From Nostocales cyanobacterium HT-58-2 (GTDB taxonomy: Bacteria; Cyanobacteriota; Cyanobacteriia; Cyanobacteriales; Nostocaceae), in the NCBI GenBank assembly GCA_002163975.1, contig CP019636.1, positions 3,917,001 to 3,981,000 of the forward strand: a stretch of 64,000 nucleotides of DNA, given 5' to 3'. The notes under the pieces were generated by a model, which worked only from the letters and a program-made list of their open reading frames with translations, was not told the DNA's origin and searched no databases. The translations under genes were made by a program, and so were the position numbers. Positions 38,901 to 46,880 of this stretch are shown here, piece by piece (position 1 is the first letter of the stretch; each line of letters begins with the position of its first letter).

Positions 38901-39023
38901 TAGCGATTGATTGACTCGTTGGTAATTCAAGTGGCTCCAAAATAATCTTTTTAGTGCGTCAATATTTTTCAAATTTTGGAGTGAATTGAAAATTGACTGT
39001 TGTAGTTCTAATGCGACAACCAT
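35997..39023 (-). pseudogene. Eco57I-type DNA methylase / R-M protein with in-frame TAA
   Basis: One frame of about 1009 codons is broken by a single TAA at 38202-38204; before it the protein reads HLFFAGLNNPQ and right after it QDIVGINNGGFLKELIGT. Restoring one base (TAA to CAA) rejoins it. The N-terminal 270 residues resemble the front part of Eco57I/type IIG enzymes. The C-terminal part has SAM motif I (CDLAAGSGAYLLGML) and the catalytic VANPPYV, an adenine-N6 methylase signature, then a target-recognition-like region. MVVALELQQ at 39023 is the likelier start than 39083. It is the first gene of the operon with vapBC and the helicase. Readthrough or a sequencing error would make it intact. 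Confidence 0.82.
38202..38204 (-). other. Premature in-frame TAA stop
   Basis: On the coding strand the codons run CCT CAA TAA CAG GAC. Both sides are in the same phase, with 359 codons between the two ORF starts. A C-to-T change of a glutamine codon is the simplest cause. Confidence 0.85.
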
Positions 39024-39083
39024 ATTTGTAAACTCTGTGCCATTAGTGGATTTCCTCAAAAAAGCGCAGTAAAATCTGACCAC

Positions 39084-39914
39084 AATGTTTCAACATTGCA
39101 GTAACTATGAATAATTGAAAACATGATAATCCGGCAGCAATCAGATAAAAATCTACTGCGCCTATGCTGTCAAAAATTTCAGCAAAATTTATCGCCTAAG
39201 TTAATAAAGTTGGCGAATTTTGTTTATTTATGGTCAATCTCTAGCCTAAATATGAAAACAACAGTAGCAATACACTGCTAACTTATTAATAGGGATTTTT
39301 TTGACATCAAAACAATGCATATTTCCCACAGGAAAATGCAGTAGGAATATTACAGACATAATAGAAAAATGTCGTAACTCCTATAGTATTAAATAGCAAT
39401 CTGCACCGTAGATGTGATTCTGAAGCCCTGACTAGCGTTGCCTGTAAACTGAGATACAACTTTGCCTGTTTTTTCAGTATAATTTACAGACTTACGATAT
39501 TCTGAGTCATCATAATAACTAAATAAAAATTTTAAAAATGGTTACCATATAAAACAGCAACACATTGATAGTACCTGATTTTAATTGAATTGATGCTAAT
39601 TACTTAGTATTTATATATACATATAAAACTACTAGTCTTCATCTCAAATTTAATTTACCCCTATGACTATATGTTTCAGAAAATCCATTGGGATTTAAAA
39701 GTAACAAGTATTTAGTTTCCGTGAAAATTTAGGAAGCCCCAAATATATATTTTGGTGCAAGAATTCATAACTGCGATCGCTGAAAAAACAAAATACTCAG
39801 TAGGTTAGAGCACGGGACTCATAAGCCTGGTGTCGTTGGTGCGAATGTGACTTGAGCCATTATTGTTGATTATGAGTACTGAATATAAGATACTCAGCAC
39901 TCGCAGACAAAAGT
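39084..39914. other. AT-rich intergenic region with att remnant
   Basis: 831 bp with no credible coding sequence. The only landmark is the partial tRNA-Met copy at 39796. The rest is AT-rich DNA upstream of the methylase gene, presumably holding that operon's promoter. Confidence 0.5.
39796..39859 (+). repeat. Partial tRNA-Met copy (candidate attR)
   Basis: 64 nt match positions 31705-31768 of the tRNA-Met with five mismatches, without gaps. The 5' acceptor strand is missing and the T-arm is changed (GGTGCGAATGTGACT), so it cannot be a working tRNA. Its place at the far end of the defence operon suggests an attachment-site duplication. Confidence 0.85.
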
Positions 39915-42053
39915 CTAGCTATTTTTGATGTGTCGGATCACCTCGGCAACAGACAACGCTTGAGCAATGGCTCCTCTGGGTAGGTGCGGCTCATCACCAT
40001 CAAAAATTTCTGAAATAGAGCCAATACAAGCATCAGAGAGAAAGTGCTCTAGCAGTGGTTGCCAATCAAAAGGTAATGATTTGTCAGGATAAAAACGCTC
40101 CCAAGCGCGGATGAAAGGACCAATCAGCCAACTCCAGACTGTGCCTTGGTGGTAGGCGCGATCGCGTTTTTCGGGGGAACCCGTGTATTTGCCAATATAC
40201 TCAGGATCTGTTGGAGCAAGACTGCGAAGACCAAAGGGAGTGAGCAAGCAAGAACGAGCTAAGTCGAGAACCTTTTGCCCTTGCTGTTGAGTGAATGCAC
40301 AATGTGAGAGCGAAAGTGCCAAAACTGCATTTGGGCGAATTTGAGAATTTCGACGATCGTCTGGCTCAATGGTGTCGTACAAGTAGTTCAGTTGAGGGTT
40401 CCAATACTGTTGCATAGAGGCTTTCACTTGTTGTGCAAGTTGGGCGTAACGCAGCGCTTGCTTAGCAAGACGAGATGGATCAGCAACAACTTCTTGTTCA
40501 CTCAAGATTTCTGCCCATCGACTTGCCCAACATAGAGCTGAATACCACAAAGCGTTAATTTCCACTGGCTTACCACGACGGGGAGTGACAGCGTGCCCCT
40601 CAACGACAGCATCCATCCAAGTAAGAGCGACACCAGGAGCATACCAACTCACCAGTCCATCGGTAGCATCAACCTGCACGTTGTAGCGTGTCCCACCAAT
40701 AAAAGCTTTGTAGATCTGCTGCACGACAGGATATTGCTCTGCCAAAAACTGCCAGTCTTGGGTGGCTTCCAAGTAAAGCCCTAAAGTTTCAATCCACCAT
40801 AGTGCCGCATCAATACTGTTATAAAACGGTTCACCATCAATATCAGGAAATGCATTAGGAATTAATCCGTGACGACAGTAACGCCCGAGAGTTTGCAGTA
40901 GTCCTTTTGCTAAATCCAAGCGATGAGGGATAAGCGCCAACCCCGGTAAAGCAATTAAGGTATCGCGCCCCCAGTCATTAAACCAGTGATATCCAGCAAT
41001 GACAGTGGGACCAGCAATAGAAGCACGATAAACAATAAATTGGTCTGCAGCTCGTAGTAGTTGTCGCCAGAGGAGGGAACAAGAGGACACAGGGAGAAAT
41101 TTCTCCACGTCAAAGCGTCTGGTGCTCCCCGCGTCTTTCCCCTCCCAATTTGCCCGGCTAAAAACTTGAGACAATCGCTCTTGTTCTGCTTCTACAACTT
41201 CTGCAAAGGTTTCTGAAGTCAAGGGTGTGTGCAGTTCACCAGGAAAACCCGCCCGCGCTTCCAAAGTCACTGTATCTCCCGGATTCAGCGTGACTGTTAA
41301 GTAACCAGGGCTGAATAGATCTTCGCGATCGCCCAACCCCCGCAGAGTTTCCTCACTTAGCCCATAATTCCAATACCAAACCGCATTTGGTTGATAGTCT
41401 CCTTTCGTCCACCGCAAGTGCCAAGGCGTTCCAAAGTCATTGGAAATGATTGCTTGCAGGCAGACGTGTCGTTGTCCCAGCATTTGCGAGAATTGCAATT
41501 CTGGAATTGCCTTTTGTTGAGAGTGAAAGTCGCGATCGCCTGTGAGTAATCGCAGCCTCAAGGTAGCTGTGTTTATCCCTTCATAGCGATACTGAATTAA
41601 AATGCGATGGCAAAACTCAGATGGATAAGATAAAGAGGATGACGAAGATAAAGAATTCTCTTCTCCTACTCGCTGTTCCCTTCTGTGCTTCTCTACTTCC
41701 CCCACTCCCTCCACCAACCCATACGGCATGACCAGAAGCCTAGTCAACTGCCACTCATTTTCACCCCAAATCCATCTTGGAACTGGCTGTATATCAAAAG
41801 AACGCAGCAGCCGATAACCTTTTGGTTCTATCTGACCACTTCCCCAGAAATTGGTTCCCAATGCTACAACTTGATCTGGTAGTTCTAGACTAGCTTCTAA
41901 GTGCGAAAGCAGCAGAGTCCGCTCAGAAGGTGGACTAGTAGCGGCAAATAGCCAGCCGTGATAGGTGCGAGTGCGAACATCAGACACTGTTCCACTGGCA
42001 AAACTACCTAAGCCATTGGTCAGTAACCATTCTTTTGTATCTAAATCAACCAT
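39915..42053 (-). CDS. Amylo-alpha-1,6-glucosidase (glycogen debranching enzyme)
   Basis: 712 residues. The N-terminal GDE domain reads WLLTNGLGSFASGTVSDVRT and RTYHGWLFA. The catalytic (alpha/alpha)6 part has HWFNDWGRDTLIALPGLAL, IPNAFPDIDGEPFYNSIDA and YHQGTVWSWLIGPF. It removes 1,6-branches from glycogen. Two low-complexity segments, at about residues 125-145 and 300-325, appear to be in-frame repeat insertions. glgC lies 5 kb away on the same strand. Confidence 0.92.
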   Translation of the reverse strand: MVDLDTKEWLLTNGLGSFASGTVSDVRTRTYHGWLFAATSPPSERTLLLSHLEASLELPDQVVALGTNFWGSGQIEPKGYRLLRSFDIQPVPRWIWGENEWQLTRLLVMPYGLVEGVGEVEKHRREQRVGEENSLSSSSSLSYPSEFCHRILIQYRYEGINTATLRLRLLTGDRDFHSQQKAIPELQFSQMLGQRHVCLQAIISNDFGTPWHLRWTKGDYQPNAVWYWNYGLSEETLRGLGDREDLFSPGYLTVTLNPGDTVTLEARAGFPGELHTPLTSETFAEVVEAEQERLSQVFSRANWEGKDAGSTRRFDVEKFLPVSSCSLLWRQLLRAADQFIVYRASIAGPTVIAGYHWFNDWGRDTLIALPGLALIPHRLDLAKGLLQTLGRYCRHGLIPNAFPDIDGEPFYNSIDAALWWIETLGLYLEATQDWQFLAEQYPVVQQIYKAFIGGTRYNVQVDATDGLVSWYAPGVALTWMDAVVEGHAVTPRRGKPVEINALWYSALCWASRWAEILSEQEVVADPSRLAKQALRYAQLAQQVKASMQQYWNPQLNYLYDTIEPDDRRNSQIRPNAVLALSLSHCAFTQQQGQKVLDLARSCLLTPFGLRSLAPTDPEYIGKYTGSPEKRDRAYHQGTVWSWLIGPFIRAWERFYPDKSLPFDWQPLLEHFLSDACIGSISEIFDGDEPHLPRGAIAQALSVAEVIRHIKNS
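41069..41150. repeat. Palindromic repeat inserted in frame in the debranching enzyme gene
   Basis: Centre is the 14-bp perfect palindrome GGAGAAATTTCTCC, between GACGCGGGGAGC and TCCCTGTGTCC arms, the same vocabulary as the egtB insert. It encodes a segment (GKDAGSTRRFDVEKF onward) between the two enzyme domains and leaves the frame open. Confidence 0.6.
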
Positions 42054-42325
42054 TTGCTACTCAAAATCGTTATGACTATGATATAGTCGTAACAGATCGT
42101 AATTAAACTGTGAATCCAGTCCTGAAAGCGGTGAGACCAGTCACTGGCAAACCCGAACGCGAGTGCGTCTCCGCCAGGAGAAGGGATTTTCTGCCGTAGG
42201 AAACTGGCGCTCGCACAGCTTATCCAAAGGATTCACCCAAAGGGTGATGACGAGAACGGGTGAGATTTACCTGGCCCGAACTCTGATGATACTAGACGGA
42301 TATAAGTTGAAGGAGAATTAGGTCA

Positions 42326-42937
42326 ATGCCTCTCACTTACTCAGCAGAAGGATGCCTCCGTGTAGGTCAACAGGCTCCTGACTTTACAGCAACGGCTGTG
42401 GTAGACCAGGAATTTAAAACCATTAAACTTTCCGACTATCGCGGCAAGTACGTCGTACTGTTTTTCTATCCCCTTGACTTTACCTTTGTTTGTCCCACTG
42501 AAATCACAGCCTTTAGCGATCGCTACGAAGAATTCAAAAATATTAACACTGAAATCCTCGGTGTTTCCGTTGATAGTGAGTTTTCTCACTTGGCATGGAT
42601 TCAAACAGATCGCAAGTCTGGTGGTGTTGGTGATCTCAACTACCCCCTAGTTTCCGACATCAAGAAAGAGATTAGCGCAGCTTACAACGTGCTTGATCCA
42701 GCCGCTGGCGTTGCTTTGCGCGGTCTGTTCATTATTGACAAAGAAGGTGTCATACAGCACGCAACCATTAACAACCTGGCGTTTGGTCGCAACGTTGATG
42801 AGACCCTGCGGACTTTGCAAGCCATCCAGCACGTCCAGTCCCACCCGGACGAAGTGTGCCCTGCAGGTTGGCAACCAGGCGACAAGACAATGGTTCCCGA
42901 TCCAGTGAAGTCCAAAGTTTACTTCGCTGCTGTTTAG
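42326..42937 (+). CDS. 2-Cys peroxiredoxin
   Basis: 203 residues. The peroxidatic Cys is in FYPLDFTFVCPTEITAF and the resolving Cys in HPDEVCPAGWQPG, typical of the AhpC/Prx1 group. It reduces H2O2 and organic peroxides with thioredoxin and is a main peroxidase in cyanobacteria. The ATG follows AAGGAGAATTAGGTCA, a good ribosome-binding site. Three thiol-related genes follow one another on this strand (this, a second peroxiredoxin-like gene and GST), each with its own gap. Confidence 0.96.
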   Translation: MPLTYSAEGCLRVGQQAPDFTATAVVDQEFKTIKLSDYRGKYVVLFFYPLDFTFVCPTEITAFSDRYEEFKNINTEILGVSVDSEFSHLAWIQTDRKSGGVGDLNYPLVSDIKKEISAAYNVLDPAAGVALRGLFIIDKEGVIQHATINNLAFGRNVDETLRTLQAIQHVQSHPDEVCPAGWQPGDKTMVPDPVKSKVYFAAV

Positions 42938-43155
42938 GTTTCAAAGGTAATAACTTTGTAGTAGCGCTGAGAGCGTTACCATACAGCAAGTCAAGCTTAA
43001 CCACAGATAAACACAGATAAATCAAATTCACAATTGATAATTCGTGATTTATTTTATAACAAATTACGAGTGAGAAATTGTCAACTATTTGGTTAGATTT
43101 CGTGTCCATCTGTGGTTTTTTACTTGAAAATTTTAATAATAATAGGAATAAAAAG

Positions 43156-43692
43156 ATGGTAACTTTAAGTGCTTCTAGCAGCTTATTTAATGAAAGATTT
43201 TTCCGTAATTTTTTACCAATTCCAGCATCAAATACGTTGAAATTGGGAAACCCAACGCCAGATTTTCAACTGCCAGATATTACTAACGGAACTTTAGTAA
43301 AATTATCTGATTATCGAGGCAAGCAACCCGTGTTACTTGCCTTGACTCGTATTTTTACAGAAAAGCATTATTGTCCCTTTTGCTATCCCCACATCAAATC
43401 CTTAAATGAAAACTACGAGCAATTTCAAAATCGGGGCATACAAGTCTTGATGATTACGAGTACCGATGAACGGCAGAGTCAAATAGTTGTGCAAGATTTG
43501 AGCTTAAAAATGCCATTATTGAGTGACCCAACCTGCCGGATATTTCGTGCCTATGAAGTCGGGCAAGCATTAGGAGCACCTTTACCAGCACAATTTGTGT
43601 TAGATAAGGAGGGGAAACTTCGCTACAAGCATTTATTTTCCTTCCTTGACCATAATGCAAGTGTGGAGACATTATTAGCACAATATAATTAG
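43156..43692 (+). CDS. Peroxiredoxin-like protein with CPFC motif
   Basis: 178 residues from ATG 43156, chosen because TAGGAATAAAAAG precedes it and the 26 upstream codons look non-coding. The thioredoxin-fold core has GNPTPDFQLPD, then KHYCPFCYPHI where the peroxidatic Cys would be in a CxxC, and PLLSDPTCRIFRAYEVG. The CPFC makes it atypical, more like AhpC/TSA-family redoxins than PrxQ. It is probably cytosolic and takes reducing power from thioredoxin or glutathione. Confidence 0.8.
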   Translation: MVTLSASSSLFNERFFRNFLPIPASNTLKLGNPTPDFQLPDITNGTLVKLSDYRGKQPVLLALTRIFTEKHYCPFCYPHIKSLNENYEQFQNRGIQVLMITSTDERQSQIVVQDLSLKMPLLSDPTCRIFRAYEVGQALGAPLPAQFVLDKEGKLRYKHLFSFLDHNASVETLLAQYN

Positions 43693-43746
43693 GCGTAGAG
43701 TGGGCAATGCTGCCCACCTGATAAAACCTATGTCAGAGATTTTTGT

Positions 43747-44421
43747 ATGCTCAAGCTTTACCATAACCCCCTTTCGGTGAACTCTCGCCGTGTGTGGATT
43801 GCACTATTGGAGAAAAAACTTGAGTTTCAACTGGTGGAAATCAGACTGGATGGTGACCAGTTACAACCAGAATTTCTTAAAATGAACCCTTTCCACCACA
43901 TTCCAGTTTTGGAGGATGATGGCTTTAGCGTATTGGAATCTTTGGCAATTCTCGATTACCTGGAGGCAAAATTCCCCATTCCTGCGCTGCTTCCCACGGA
44001 TGCAAAAACTATAGCAACTATGCGTATGGTGGAAATGGTAACAGTGAACGAACTATTGCCTGCAATGAATCCGTTAATTAGTCGGATGATGGGTTTTCCT
44101 GGTGGGAATGACCCACAAAAGCTGGAACAGGCAAAAGAGAAATCAGCTATAGTGCTGAGATTCTTTGAAAAGCTGCTTGCTGATCACTCATATTTTGGTG
44201 GTGAACAATTAACTCTAGCTGATATCGTTGCTGGAACTGCGGTACCCTGGTTTCCCATACTAGGCTTTCCTCTCATTGACTATCCAAAATTAAGTGCTTG
44301 GGCTGAACGCTTAATGCAACGTCCCGCTTGGCAAACGACTCAACCGACTCCAGAGGCAATTGAAGCTTTTAAATCTCGTATGGAAGCTTTAGTGAAACAG
44401 TATGAAGCCAATCAAAACTAA
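43747..44421 (+). CDS. Glutathione S-transferase family protein
   Basis: 224 residues. The N-terminal thioredoxin-like domain has LYHNPLSVNSRRVW (Ser as likely catalytic residue), FHHIPVLEDDGFSVLESLAI (cis-Pro and glutathione-binding SES). The C-terminal helical domain has GGEQLTLADIVAGTA with the N-capping box. It conjugates or reduces substrates with glutathione; the presence of gshA in the same window fits. It starts 54 bp after the peroxiredoxin-like gene. Confidence 0.9.
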   Translation: MLKLYHNPLSVNSRRVWIALLEKKLEFQLVEIRLDGDQLQPEFLKMNPFHHIPVLEDDGFSVLESLAILDYLEAKFPIPALLPTDAKTIATMRMVEMVTVNELLPAMNPLISRMMGFPGGNDPQKLEQAKEKSAIVLRFFEKLLADHSYFGGEQLTLADIVAGTAVPWFPILGFPLIDYPKLSAWAERLMQRPAWQTTQPTPEAIEAFKSRMEALVKQYEANQN

Positions 44422-44436
44422 TAAATTTAACTAATC

Positions 44437-45110
44437 GCCGTAAGTCCCGCGCTATAATCTTTGATTTAGCGTCGGGATATAAGGCGGGAGATGACGAAAC
44501 ACCCCTAAACGGCAATAACCGTAGGTTATTCAGTGCGAGGGGTGGTTGAGGAATCTCCAATCTCTGCGGACGGTAATCGGTCGATGTAGTCTTCAATGAT
44601 TTGAGTAATCGTTTTTTCTTTATTTGCGGCATACGCTCGTATTTTATTCAGCCTGCGTTCACTAATTCTGATATGCAATCCCTTAGATTTCATAATACAT
44701 ATGTCTACACAACGTCTAAACGTATGGTATCATGATTATATCAGCTAACCACTGACCAGATTGACACAAACGTACTAGCTTGACTAGGTGAACAGTGCCA
44801 ACTCTGGGGACGGTTCTGAACCATGACAATTGATATGGGGTTGCAACCAGAAATATAGATTTTATCTGTTAGGTTGGTTGCGTAAAATCAATTACCTTTG
44901 GTTGTACAAAGCTTACGCTTCATGTACAAAGACTCCGTGGGGCGTCAGGAGTCTCTAAACTGCCTGTGGAGGTATCGGAACGTGGATATTGCTGTATGGA
45001 GTAATCCTTGGGGTATCTGGAGTAACGACCAATGAAGCAGGAAATTTCTTCGGGGCGACTTGGAGAAGCCCGCACTGTACCGCTTGCGGTCAGTGTCGGG
45101 AGAACGTCAC
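44437..45110 (+). mobile_element. Internally deleted TnpB element (MITE-like)
   Basis: The left end (TAAGTCCCGCGCTATA...GTCGGGATATAAGG) matches that of TnpB element 2. The right end reads GAAGCCCGCACTG...CAGTGTCGGGAGAACGTCAC, the omega-RNA end type. About 150 bp before it still resemble the 3' coding tail of tnpB (the frame giving LGYLE, then RPMKQEISSGRLGEARTV). The body of tnpB is gone and a small divergent RHH gene sits just inside the left end. Confidence 0.7.
44526..44693 (-). CDS. Small ribbon-helix-helix protein
   Basis: 55 residues (start MKSKGLHIRISERRLNKI, then RAYAANKEKTITQIIEDYIDRL). The beta strand LHIRIS and the two helices fit the RHH/CopG DNA-binding fold. It runs opposite to the direction of the lost tnpB, inside the left end of the element, so it may be an element-borne regulator. 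It is too short to name further. Confidence 0.65.
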   Translation of the reverse strand: MKSKGLHIRISERRLNKIRAYAANKEKTITQIIEDYIDRLPSAEIGDSSTTPRTE

Positions 45111-45183
45111 AAACCAATAAGTAACACTGTAGAGACGCACTATAGCGCGTCTCTACACCTGACAAACCCCTATATAAAAATAA

Positions 45184-46179
45184 TTAAAGTTTAATAAGCT
45201 GCAAATGCGAGCGGGGATTAAATGTACGCACAGCGCGGATTTTTTCATAGTATTCGCGCTCCTGCTGGCTGAGGTCTTTTGGTGGTACAATTGCGACCTT
45301 CACCAGTTGATCACCACGTCCACCTCGAGGTTGGGGCCATCCTTTGCCACGTAGGCGTAGAGTTTGACCAGAACGTACTCCCACAGGAAGCTTAACAGTA
45401 ACTGCGCCATCGGGTGTGGGGACTTCAACAGAAGCTCCCAAGACGGCTTCGTCTGGCGTAATTGGGATTTCACACACCAAGTTATCACCTTCAAACTGGA
45501 AGAAGGAGTGGGGTTGAAGTTCAACTTTTAAATATAAATCACCACGTTGTTGGGTCAAAGGGCTGACTGGTCCTTTACCCCGTACGCGTAAACGACTGCC
45601 AGATTTAGCACCTGCGGGTATGCGGACATCAATGACTTCATTACCTAGATTCAGGTGCTTTTGTACACCATGAAATGCTTCGGAAAAAGTTAAGGCGATC
45701 GCACCTTCACTATCTTGAGTCGCGCCAGCAGTCCCGGCATCTTGAAACCCAAAATCACCAAAGCCGCCAAAACCACTAGGTCCACCTCCTGTGGAAGTGC
45801 GGTAATAAGTTTGCCTTCCACCGCGTGTGTTCCCACCACCAAAGCGTCCTAATAACTCGTTAATAAATTCATCAAAAGTCCCATACTGGCTGAAGTCAAA
45901 ACCGCCCATATCAACGCCAACACCAGATGGGAAGCCTTCAGCCGCTTGTTTCCAATATTGACCAAATTGATCATACTTTTTGCGTTTGTCTGCGTCTGAC
46001 AAAACTTCATATGCTTCGTTGACTTCTTTGAAGCGTGCCTCAGCTTGCTTGTTGCCTGGGTTAACATCAGGGTGAAACTTCCGGGCTAATTTGCGAAAGG
46101 CTTGTTTAATTTCTTCTGGACTGGCAGTCTTATTGACTCCCAAAACTGCGTAATAATCCTTAAAGTCGGTTGCAGCCAT
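45184..46179 (-). CDS. DnaJ/CbpA-type co-chaperone without zinc finger
   Basis: 331 residues. The J domain (residues 6-75) has the HPD motif (KFHPDVNPGNK). A Gly/Phe-rich stretch follows, then two beta-barrel client-binding domains (GAKSGSRLRVRGKG, PDGAVTVKLPVG). The CxxCxGxG zinc region of DnaJ type A is absent. It stimulates DnaK and presents unfolded clients. The ATG follows GAGGAGGCTGGTAG on the coding strand. Confidence 0.93.
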   Translation of the reverse strand: MAATDFKDYYAVLGVNKTASPEEIKQAFRKLARKFHPDVNPGNKQAEARFKEVNEAYEVLSDADKRKKYDQFGQYWKQAAEGFPSGVGVDMGGFDFSQYGTFDEFINELLGRFGGGNTRGGRQTYYRTSTGGGPSGFGGFGDFGFQDAGTAGATQDSEGAIALTFSEAFHGVQKHLNLGNEVIDVRIPAGAKSGSRLRVRGKGPVSPLTQQRGDLYLKVELQPHSFFQFEGDNLVCEIPITPDEAVLGASVEVPTPDGAVTVKLPVGVRSGQTLRLRGKGWPQPRGGRGDQLVKVAIVPPKDLSQQEREYYEKIRAVRTFNPRSHLQLIKL

Positions 46180-46299
46180 CTACCAGCCTCCTCTAGAAAT
46201 TCCCGTTAAATTTTTTTGTAAAATTAAAGTCAAGATAGTGCCCCGAATATCATTCCGGTATATAGGCTCTGCTAATAAATTAACAAATATTAAGTGAAT

Positions 46300-46812
46300 T
46301 CAAGTGCGGTTCTTGCTCACTGCATGAGCGCAATTCCCGTACTCGTGAGCTTCCGGAGAATAGTAAATCAAATGATCTAGCCCTTCCTCCAGACTTGGTG
46401 GAGCATCGCGAAGTTGACGATACATACGGAATATGACATCTTCTGGCACTTTCCGTTCCCGTTTTTTGTTGCGTGCTAGACACAGCCATATTGGGGTTCT
46501 TACCCATACGCCAGTAATGTGAGTGAAGCCGAATTCGCGGGCTAGGGCAATGACTTCACGGCGATGGCGTCGCTGGGCGTTGGTTGCATCGTAAATTGCC
46601 GTACGATCAGCCGCTACCGCTTGCTGAAGTTGCCCTTGAATTTCCCGCCAAATCAGTAGCCAAGACCCCTGAAGGGCTTCATTACCAAACAGTTGCCCTC
46701 GGATGGCATCAGTAGAAATGAGTTGCCCCGATGGACATTCTGCTAGCAGTTGCTTTGCCAAAGTAGACTTACCACTTCCAGGAAGACCTATGAGCAACAA
46801 CAATTTTGTCAT
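46300..46812 (-). CDS. P-loop nucleotide kinase-like protein (AAA_33)
   Basis: 170 residues. Walker A is LIGLPGSGKSTLAKQL at the N-terminus. STDAIRGQLFG and YDATNAQRRHRREVIALARE are typical of the zeta-toxin/AAA_33 kinase group that phosphorylates small substrates or nucleic-acid ends. The substrate is unknown. It lies between dnaJ and glgC on the same strand with gaps of about 70-120 bp. Confidence 0.8.
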   Translation of the reverse strand: MTKLLLLIGLPGSGKSTLAKQLLAECPSGQLISTDAIRGQLFGNEALQGSWLLIWREIQGQLQQAVAADRTAIYDATNAQRRHRREVIALAREFGFTHITGVWVRTPIWLCLARNKKRERKVPEDVIFRMYRQLRDAPPSLEEGLDHLIYYSPEAHEYGNCAHAVSKNRT

Positions 46813-46880
46813 TTGTCAGTGATTGGTTATTAGTAGTTCTTATAACTAGTCATAACCAATCACTCACTCAGAACCAATGA

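Larger units (their letters stand above)
31769..39859. mobile_element. Candidate tRNA-Met-bounded defence island
   Basis: The 8.1 kb between the tRNA-Met gene and a decayed copy of its 3' portion contains one operon of defence type (methylase, VapBC, PLD-helicase) and about 0.8 kb of empty AT-rich DNA. Integrating elements that use the 3' end of a tRNA leave exactly this arrangement. No integrase gene is present, so the element is either a remnant or was mobilised from outside. Confidence 0.6.

Noticed and set aside
31900..39023. Complete DISARM or BREX system
   Set aside because: No drmA, drmB, pglZ or brx genes lie in the window; only a methylase and a PLD-helicase are present.
39796..39859. 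A second functional tRNA-Met
   Set aside because: The 5' acceptor strand is absent and the T-arm is altered, so no cloverleaf can form.
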